Shown piece by piece: positions 25,742 to 31,498 of a stretch of 44,603 nucleotides of DNA (positions are counted from its first letter, which is position 1; the number at the start of each line of letters is the position of its first letter). The stretch covers positions 1 through 44,603 of the forward strand of contig VEQY01000021.1 in assembly GCA_018882965.1 (NCBI GenBank), read 5' to 3'. The notes below the pieces were generated by a model, which saw only the letters and a program-made list of their open reading frames with translations, was not told the origin of the DNA and searched no databases. The translations under genes and the position numbers were made by a program. This DNA is from Mycobacterium sp. Lineage in GTDB: Bacteria > Actinomycetota > Actinomycetes > Mycobacteriales > Mycobacteriaceae.

Positions 25742-26566
25742 ATGGCGACCTTGCAGCGCTACGCCGACCGCCGCGTGCTGATCACCGGCGCCGGTTCGGG
25801 CATCGGCCAGGCCTGCGTTCTGCGCATCCTCGACGAGGGCGGGCGGGTCGCCGCGGCCGACATCAGCGAGTCCGGCCTGGCCGACACCGTCGCCAGAGCG
25901 GGCGGGGCCGCCGACCGGCTGCACACGGTGGTGATGGACGTCGGCGCCGAGGACTCGGTCACGCACGGCGTGCGCCGCGCGGTCGAGGCCCTGGCCGATT
26001 CCGGCGCTGATCCTGGCCTCGACACCCTGGTGAACGCAGCCGGGATCCTGCGGTCGGCACGCCTGCCCGACACCTCCCTGGCCGACTTCGAGCACGTTCT
26101 GCGGGTGAATCTGATCGGCACCTTCCTGGTCACCCGGGAGGCGATCGCGGCGCTGCGCAACGGGGCCGCGCCGGCCGTGGTCAACTTCAGTTCAACCTCG
26201 GCGCACTTCGCGCACCCGTATATGACGGCCTACGCCGCCTCCAAGGGCGGGATCCTGGCGATGACCCATGCCCTCGCGGCGGAGTTCGCCAGGGAGGGGA
26301 TCCGGTTCACCTCGGTGCAACCCGGCTCGATCTCCTCCGGGATGACCGACGGCACCGGGGAGTCCCGGCAGAGCGTCGGCCCCGGCCTGCCGGCCGACGC
26401 CGACATGCGGCTCTTCGCCAAGGTCGCACCGGCCCTGCGGCTGCCGGAGCGGGCCATGTTCGCCACCCCCGACGCGGTGGCCGCGGTGGTGGCCATGCTC
26501 GGTAGCCCGGAGGCTTATTTCGTGACCGGCACCGAGGTCCGCATCGACGGCGGAGCCCACATGTGA
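25742..26566 (+). CDS. Short-chain dehydrogenase/reductase divergent from the mce operon
   Basis: This 274-residue classical SDR has TGAGSGIG at residues 15-22, DISES after the second strand (an Asp that usually selects NAD over NADP), NAAG, a serine in NFSSTSAHF and the catalytic Tyr-Lys pair in YAASKGG. The end EVRIDGGAHM is the standard SDR C-terminus. The substrate cannot be read; the place beside an mce operon hints at an alcohol or ketone on an imported lipid, but this is inference. The start ATG has GAGGAGGGA seven bases upstream. It is followed by 123 bases before potA. Confidence 0.88.
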   Translation: MATLQRYADRRVLITGAGSGIGQACVLRILDEGGRVAAADISESGLADTVARAGGAADRLHTVVMDVGAEDSVTHGVRRAVEALADSGADPGLDTLVNAAGILRSARLPDTSLADFEHVLRVNLIGTFLVTREAIAALRNGAAPAVVNFSSTSAHFAHPYMTAYAASKGGILAMTHALAAEFAREGIRFTSVQPGSISSGMTDGTGESRQSVGPGLPADADMRLFAKVAPALRLPERAMFATPDAVAAVVAMLGSPEAYFVTGTEVRIDGGAHM

Positions 26567-26607
26567 CACCGCGTGACCGCGAATCTGTTGCGGATGCTGG
26601 ACAAATG

Positions 26608-26637
26608 GGCCATGGTTTAGGCCACGGTTCAGGCCCA
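26608..26637 (+). repeat. 12 bp tandem repeat in the potA leader region
   Basis: GGCCATGGTTTA (26608-26619) and GGCCACGGTTCA (26620-26631) are adjacent copies of GGCCAYGGTTYA, followed by GGCCCA. TGGGCC at 26606-26611 and GGCCCA at 26632-26637 also form an inverted pair. The position 53 bases before the potA start suggests a regulatory site or leader element; no known operator was recognised. Confidence 0.45.
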
Positions 26638-26689
26638 CTGGACGAGTTGCCGGCAAGGCTGCTCCCAAAGCCCCCAAGGAGGACGGCTT

Positions 26690-27895
26690 CTGACCGAGAC
26701 GGGCGCCACCACGACCCGGCACACCACCTCCCAACCCGGCCCCGATCGCGGGGGCGGGCGTCCGGTCGTCGAGATCGATCACGTGACCAAGAGATTCGAC
26801 GACTACGTGGCGGTGGCCGACGCCGATTTCGCGATCGGTGCCGGGGAATTCTTCTCGATGCTCGGCCCATCCGGGTGCGGTAAGACGACCACCCTTCGGA
26901 TGATCGCCGGGTTCGAGACGCCGACCGAGGGCGCGATCCGTCTTGAGGGTGTCGACGTCTCCCGGGTGCCGCCGAACAAGCGCAACGTCAACACCGTGTT
27001 CCAGCACTACGCCCTCTTCCCGCACATGACGGTGTGGGACAACGTCGCCTATGGCCCGCGCAGTCAGAAAAAGGATAAGGAGGAGGTGCACCGGCGGGTC
27101 GATGAGATGCTCGACGTCGTTCGGCTCAGCGACTTCGCGCTGCGCAAGCCGGCTCAACTCTCCGGCGGCCAACAGCAGCGGGTCGCCCTGGCGCGGGCCC
27201 TGGTCAACTACCCCAGCGCACTGCTGCTCGACGAGCCGCTCGGGGCACTGGACCTCAAGCTTCGCCACGTCATGCAGTTCGAACTCAAGCGCATCCAGCG
27301 CGAGGTCGGCATCACGTTCGTCTACGTGACGCACGACCAGGAGGAGGCGTTGACGATGAGTGACCGGATCGCGGTCATGAACGCCGGCAAGGTCGAACAG
27401 ATCGGCACCCCGACCGAGATCTACGATCGGCCCGCATCAGTGTTCGTCGCGGGGTTCATCGGGCAGGCAAACCTGTGGCACGGCCGCCAGACCGGTCGCG
27501 CCAACCGCGACTACGTCGAAGTCGACGTGCTGGGGAGCACGCTTCGGGCGCGGCCGGGTGAGACCACCATCGAGACCGGTGGCCAGGCGACCGTGATGGT
27601 CCGGCCCGAACGCGTCCGAGTCTCGATGCAACAACCGGAGGGCACCGACACCGGCCAGGTCTGTGCGGTCCCGGCCACGGTGGCCGACCTGACCTTCCAG
27701 GGTCCGGTGCTGCGGCTGTCGCTGACCGCCGGCGACGACACCGCCATCGTGGCCCACGTCGGCCCCGAGCAGGATCTGCCCCTGCTGCGGCCCGGCGATG
27801 CGGTGTTCGCAGCGTGGTCGGCCGACGCCGCCCTGGTGCTGCCGGCGGCCGACATCCCGACCACCGAGGATCTCGAAGAGATGCTCGAGGACTAA
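26690..27895 (+). CDS. potA: Polyamine ABC transporter ATPase, probable CTG start
   Basis: This ATPase powers the spermidine/putrescine-type importer encoded by the next three genes. It has Walker [11 protein letters not shown]-loop [11 protein letters not shown], signature LSGGQQQR, Walker [12 protein letters not shown], switch VTHDQEEAL and a C-terminal OB-type (TOBE) domain ([11 protein letters not shown]). The first standard start codon in frame is GTG 26783, but that cuts off the first beta strand ([11 protein letters not shown]). CTG 26690 follows AAGGAGGA by six bases, gives a 401-residue protein beginning TETGATTT, and has no competing start. I therefore annotate CTG; a sequencing error at this codon cannot be excluded. 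Confidence 0.8.
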   Translation: MTETGATTTRHTTSQPGPDRGGGRPVVEIDHVTKRFDDYVAVADADFAIGAGEFFSMLGPSGCGKTTTLRMIAGFETPTEGAIRLEGVDVSRVPPNKRNVNTVFQHYALFPHMTVWDNVAYGPRSQKKDKEEVHRRVDEMLDVVRLSDFALRKPAQLSGGQQQRVALARALVNYPSALLLDEPLGALDLKLRHVMQFELKRIQREVGITFVYVTHDQEEALTMSDRIAVMNAGKVEQIGTPTEIYDRPASVFVAGFIGQANLWHGRQTGRANRDYVEVDVLGSTLRARPGETTIETGGQATVMVRPERVRVSMQQPEGTDTGQVCAVPATVADLTFQGPVLRLSLTAGDDTAIVAHVGPEQDLPLLRPGDAVFAAWSADAALVLPAADIPTTEDLEEMLED

Positions 27896-27925
27896 CCGGA
27901 CATCTCGAAAAGACGCTCGAGGACT
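27870..27925 (+). repeat. Imperfect direct repeat of the potA 3' end
   Basis: Bases 27870-27893, which encode the last residues of PotA (DLEEMLED), recur at 27902-27925 with 21 of 24 bases identical. The offset is 32 bases, so the second copy is out of frame and lies wholly in the gap before potD. It looks like a short tandem duplication of the gene end. Confidence 0.7.
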
Positions 27926-27944
27926 GACAGAAAGGCGATACCTG

Positions 27945-29132
27945 ATGGCTCACCAGATCAACCCCCGCGTTCGTGCCCGGCTGACCTCCCGCCGCCGGTT
28001 CATCGGCGGCGGTGCCGCCGCCACCGCCGCGATGGTGCTGGGGCCCTCGTTCCTAGCCGCCTGTGGTTCGGACAAGTCCACACCGGGAACGGCCAACGCG
28101 CCCTCCGCGCCCAGCGATGACGGGAGCGCGGCCACCGGGAAGCTTCGGATCTCGAACTGGCCGCTGTACATGGCAGACGGTTTCGTGGCGGCGTTCCAGA
28201 CCGCGACCGGGCTGACGGTGGACTACAAGGAGGACTTCAACGACAACGAGGAGTGGTTCGCCAAGAACAAGGAGGCGCTGTCGCGCAAGCAGGATATCGG
28301 TGCTGACCTCGTCGTGCCCACCCAGTTCATGTCCGCGCGGCTGATCGGCCTGGGCTGGCTCAACCCGATCAGCGACGCCCGCTGGACGAACAAGAAGAAC
28401 ATGCGGCCCGACCTGCTCAGCGCCAAGGCTGACGAGGGCCGCAAGTTCACCGCGCCGTACATGTCCGGCATGGTGGGGCTCGCCTACAACCGCGCCGCCA
28501 CCGGCCGCGACATCACCAAGATCGACGACCTGTGGGATCCCGCCTTCAAGGGCAAGATCAGCCTCTTCGCCGACACCCAGGACGGTCTGGGCATGCTCAT
28601 GATCTCCCAGGGCAACTCGGTACAGGACCCCAACATCGAAGGTGTGCGCAAGGCTGTCGACCTGGTCAAGGAACACAAGGACAAGGGACAGATCCGCCGG
28701 TTCACCGGCAACGACTACGCCGACGACCTGGCCGCCGGAAACATCGTCATCGCGCAGGCCTACTCCGGCGACGTGGTGCAGCTGCAGAACGACAACCCGG
28801 ACCTTCAGTTCGTCGTGCCGGAGTCCGGCGCAACCAGCTTCGTCGACACGATGGCGATCCCCTACACCACGGAGAACCAGAAGGCCGCTGAGGAGTGGAT
28901 CAACTACATCTACGACCGGGCCAATTACGCCAAGCTGGTCGCGGCCACGCAGTATGTGCCTGTACTCAGCGACATGACCGACGATCTCAACAAGATCGGG
29001 CCCGACCTGGCCGGCAACCCGCTGATCAACCCGCCGAAGTCGACTCTGGATTTGCTTCAGGCCTGGGCGCCGCTGACCGACGAGCAGACCCAGGAGTTCA
29101 ACAAGGCCTACGCCGAGGTCACCGGTGGGTAA
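27945..29132 (+). CDS. potD: Polyamine-binding lipoprotein of the ABC transporter
   Basis: This 395-residue solute-binding protein follows potA. It has a twin-arginine export motif (TSRRRFIGG) and a lipobox (SFLAAC), so it should be exported folded and anchored as a lipoprotein. The mature domain has the PotD/PotF fold signatures: LRISNWPLYM at its start, FTAPYMSGMVGLAYN, and late FVDTMAIPYTTENQKAAEEW with the aromatic and acidic residues typical for polyamine binding. ATG 27945 follows AGAAAGG. The frame is open upstream, but that part overlaps potA in another frame. The ligand (putrescine, spermidine or a related amine) is not decided by sequence. Confidence 0.85.
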   Translation: MAHQINPRVRARLTSRRRFIGGGAAATAAMVLGPSFLAACGSDKSTPGTANAPSAPSDDGSAATGKLRISNWPLYMADGFVAAFQTATGLTVDYKEDFNDNEEWFAKNKEALSRKQDIGADLVVPTQFMSARLIGLGWLNPISDARWTNKKNMRPDLLSAKADEGRKFTAPYMSGMVGLAYNRAATGRDITKIDDLWDPAFKGKISLFADTQDGLGMLMISQGNSVQDPNIEGVRKAVDLVKEHKDKGQIRRFTGNDYADDLAAGNIVIAQAYSGDVVQLQNDNPDLQFVVPESGATSFVDTMAIPYTTENQKAAEEWINYIYDRANYAKLVAATQYVPVLSDMTDDLNKIGPDLAGNPLINPPKSTLDLLQAWAPLTDEQTQEFNKAYAEVTGG

Positions 29133-29150
29133 GCCGGTGACCGGTCACTG

Positions 29151-30026
29151 ATGGCCGGGGTAGCCAGCAGTACCCGGCAACGCAGCAGGATCGCCCCCTA
29201 CCTGATGATCCTGCCCGCCCTGGTGTACCTCGGGGTGTTCTACGTCGTGCCCTTCGTCTCGCTGTTCCGCACGTCGCTGTCGAATATGAGCGGCTCGATC
29301 TATCTGCCCACGCTGTCGTTCGCCTGGGACTTCGGAAACTACGGCCAAGCGCTGGTCGACTACCGCGACCAGATCCTGCGGTCGTTCGGGTACGCACTGG
29401 CGGCGACGCTGCTGTGTCTACTGCTCGCCTTCCCGCTGGCTTATGTGATCGCGTTCAAGGCGGGCAGGTTCAAGAACCTCATTCTCGGACTGGTGATCCT
29501 CCCGTTCTTCGTGACGTTTCTGATCCGAACCATCGCCTGGAAGACCATCCTCGCCGATAACGGCGTGGTGGTGTCCGCGCTGGGATCGGTAGGTCTGCTT
29601 CCCAGCGAGGGCCGGCTGCTCTCGACCAGTTGGGCGGTCATCGGCGGGCTGACCTACAACTGGATCATCTTCATGATCCTGCCGATCTACGTCAGCCTGG
29701 AGAAGATCGACGCCCGTTTGCTCGAGGCGTCCCGCGATCTGTACGCGACCAACCGCCGGATGTTCGGCAAGGTGATTCTGCCGCTGGCACTGCCGGGCGT
29801 GCTTGCCGGCAGCCTGCTGGTGTTCATCCCCTCGGTCGGCGACTTCATCAACGCCGACTACCTGGGCAGTACGAAGACCACCATGATCGGCAACATCATC
29901 CAGAAGCAGTTTCTGGTGGTCAAGGACTACCCGGTCGCAGCGGCGATGAGCTTCGTGCTGATGGCGCTGATCCTCGCGGGCGTGCTGCTCTACACGAGGG
30001 CACTGGGTACCGAGGATCTGGTGTGA
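29151..30026 (+). CDS. potB: Polyamine ABC transporter permease PotB-like
   Basis: This 291-residue permease has about six membrane helices, beginning YLMILPALVYLGVFYVVPF. The coupling loop that contacts the ATPase, EASRDLYATNRRMFGKVILP, is the standard EAA motif of binding-protein-dependent permeases, and DFINADYLG lies in the pore domain as in PotB. ATG 29151 is 18 bases after potD. It forms the membrane channel with the next gene product. Confidence 0.88.
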   Translation: MAGVASSTRQRSRIAPYLMILPALVYLGVFYVVPFVSLFRTSLSNMSGSIYLPTLSFAWDFGNYGQALVDYRDQILRSFGYALAATLLCLLLAFPLAYVIAFKAGRFKNLILGLVILPFFVTFLIRTIAWKTILADNGVVVSALGSVGLLPSEGRLLSTSWAVIGGLTYNWIIFMILPIYVSLEKIDARLLEASRDLYATNRRMFGKVILPLALPGVLAGSLLVFIPSVGDFINADYLGSTKTTMIGNIIQKQFLVVKDYPVAAAMSFVLMALILAGVLLYTRALGTEDLV

Positions 30027-30027
30027 G

Positions 30028-30864
30028 GTGACCACCCAGGCCGTCGGTTCGCTCACCGAGTCCGGGCGCAGCTTCCGGGGCTCCTTCAAACTGGGTGATC
30101 TCACCCTGCGCATCGTCGCCGGGTTGGTGCTGCTCTATCTCTTCCTGCCGATCGTGGTGATCGTGGTGTTCTCGTTCAACAACCCGGCGGGGAAGTTCAA
30201 CTACACCTGGCAGGGCTTCACGCTGGAGAATTGGCTGCACCCGTTCAAGTACCCGGCACTGACCAAGGCATTGCTGCTCAGCCTCAACGTGGCCGCGGTG
30301 TCGACGGCCATCGCGCTGGTGCTGGGCACCCTGGTCGCCGTGGCGCTGGTGCGGCAGCGATTTCGCGGCAGCCGGGCAGTGGACACGTTCCTGGTGCTGC
30401 CGCTGACCTCCCCCGAGGTGGTCATGGGCGCGTCACTGCTGACGCTGTTCCTCAGCCTCGGCTGGGCGACCGGGTACGTGACGATCCTGCTCGCCCACGT
30501 GGCCTTCGAGATCAGCTTCATCGCGATGACCGTGCGGGCCCGCATCCGCGGGTTCGACTGGACCCTCGAGGACGCCTCCCTGGACCTCGGTGCCAGCCCG
30601 ACCCGGACCTTTTTCAAGGTCACGCTGCCGCTGATAGTTCCGGGCATCATCGCGGCGGCGATGCTTTCCTTCGCGCTGTCGCTCGACGATTTCATCATCA
30701 CCTATTTCGTGAGCGGATCGACGGTCACCTATCCGCTCTTCGTCAACGCCGCCACCAAGGCCGCGGTGCCGCCCCAGATCAATGTGCTGGCCACGGCGAT
30801 CCTGGTGATCAGCCTTGTCCTGCTCGTCGTGGGAACGCTCTACCGGCGCAAGCGCATCACCTGA
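30028..30864 (+). CDS. potC: Polyamine ABC transporter permease PotC-like
   Basis: This 278-residue permease is the second channel subunit. Its EAA loop is EDASLDLGASPTRTFFKVTL, and FALSLDDFIITYFVSG is the helix block typical for PotC. The first helix is VLLYLFLPIVVIVVFSF, followed by FNNPAGKFNYTW as in PotC proteins. GTG 30028 lies one base after the potB stop, so translation is probably coupled. Its last eight bases overlap the end of the convergent pncA gene. Confidence 0.88.
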   Translation: MTTQAVGSLTESGRSFRGSFKLGDLTLRIVAGLVLLYLFLPIVVIVVFSFNNPAGKFNYTWQGFTLENWLHPFKYPALTKALLLSLNVAAVSTAIALVLGTLVAVALVRQRFRGSRAVDTFLVLPLTSPEVVMGASLLTLFLSLGWATGYVTILLAHVAFEISFIAMTVRARIRGFDWTLEDASLDLGASPTRTFFKVTLPLIVPGIIAAAMLSFALSLDDFIITYFVSGSTVTYPLFVNAATKAAVPPQINVLATAILVISLVLLVVGTLYRRKRIT

Positions 30865-31423
30865 GGCCTCCTCCGGAGACCAGCTCGACCCCGTGCGCCG
30901 CGAGTTCGGCGAGTGCGGCCGCCGTCGACTCCGGCGCCACGCCGGCGGTCAGGTCGACCAGCACCCGGGTCCTAAAGCCTGCCCGAGCCGCGTCGAGCGC
31001 GGTGGCCCGCACGCAGTAGTCCGTGGCGATCCCGGCGATATCGACCGCGTCGACGTCATGGGAGCGCAGCCAGTCGGCCAGCCCGACTCCCTCGGCAGTG
31101 CCCTCGAACCCGCTGTAGGCGGCGGAGTAGGCGCCCTTGAAGAAGACCGCCTCGACTCCGGCCGGATCCAGCCCCGGGTGGAACTCCGCGCCGCGGCTGC
31201 CGGCCACACAGTGCCGCGGCCAGGAGTCGATGAAATCGGGGGCGTCGGAGAAGTGCCCACCGGGGTCGATGTGGAAATCCTTGGTGGCCACCACATGGCC
31301 GTAGCCGTGGTCGGTGCCCAGCAGGGCGTCGATGTCGCGGGCCACCTCCCCCCCGTTGGTCACCGGCAGCGACCCGCCCTCACAGAAGTCGTTCTGCACA
31401 TCGACGATGACCAGAGCCCGCAT
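30857..31423 (-). CDS. pncA: Nicotinamidase/pyrazinamidase
   Basis: This 188-residue amidase converts nicotinamide to nicotinate for NAD salvage and also activates the antituberculosis prodrug pyrazinamide. The catalytic triad Asp8, Lys96 and Cys137 and the metal ligands Asp49, His51, His57 and His71 are all present, so the enzyme should be active; His57, lost in M. bovis, is kept. Tyr136 replaces the His that precedes the cysteine in M. tuberculosis. The C-terminus is similar to M. tuberculosis PncA up to VELVS. ATG 31423 is the predicted +1 of a leaderless transcript. The gene is divergent from the kinase/phospho-lyase fusion. Confidence 0.93.
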   Translation of the reverse strand: MRALVIVDVQNDFCEGGSLPVTNGGEVARDIDALLGTDHGYGHVVATKDFHIDPGGHFSDAPDFIDSWPRHCVAGSRGAEFHPGLDPAGVEAVFFKGAYSAAYSGFEGTAEGVGLADWLRSHDVDAVDIAGIATDYCVRATALDAARAGFRTRVLVDLTAGVAPESTAAALAELAAHGVELVSGGGLR

Positions 31424-31429
31424 ATTTTG

Positions 31430-31435
31430 ACGCTA
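31430..31435 (-). promoter_or_regulatory. -10 box of the leaderless pncA promoter
   Basis: On the reverse strand TAGCGT (31435-31430) fits TANNNT. Counting its last T as -7 puts +1 exactly on the A of the pncA ATG (31423). No Shine-Dalgarno sequence lies before the ATG, in keeping with a leaderless mRNA. Confidence 0.55.
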
Positions 31436-31467
31436 TCCCAGCCACCGGGGAGCGTTCCGGGGAGCAT

Positions 31468-31498
31468 TACAGTGTCCTCGATGAGGGGTCCACGATGA
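31468..31498 (+). promoter_or_regulatory. -10 box and five-codon upstream ORF before the fusion gene
   Basis: TACAGT (31468-31473) fits TANNNT and puts +1 at about 31480. One base later ATG 31481 opens a five-codon frame, MRGPR, whose TGA (31496-31498) overlaps the ATG of the large fusion gene (31495) as ATGA. GAGGGG at 31484-31489 could serve as ribosome binding site for the fusion. The layout suggests a leaderless upstream ORF with translational coupling. Confidence 0.45.

Noticed and set aside
23953..25781. Long open frames on both strands overlapping the yrbE genes
   Set aside because: They are shadows of two MlaE-family permeases with well-matched sequence; composition is Arg/Gly/Asp-rich and motif-free.
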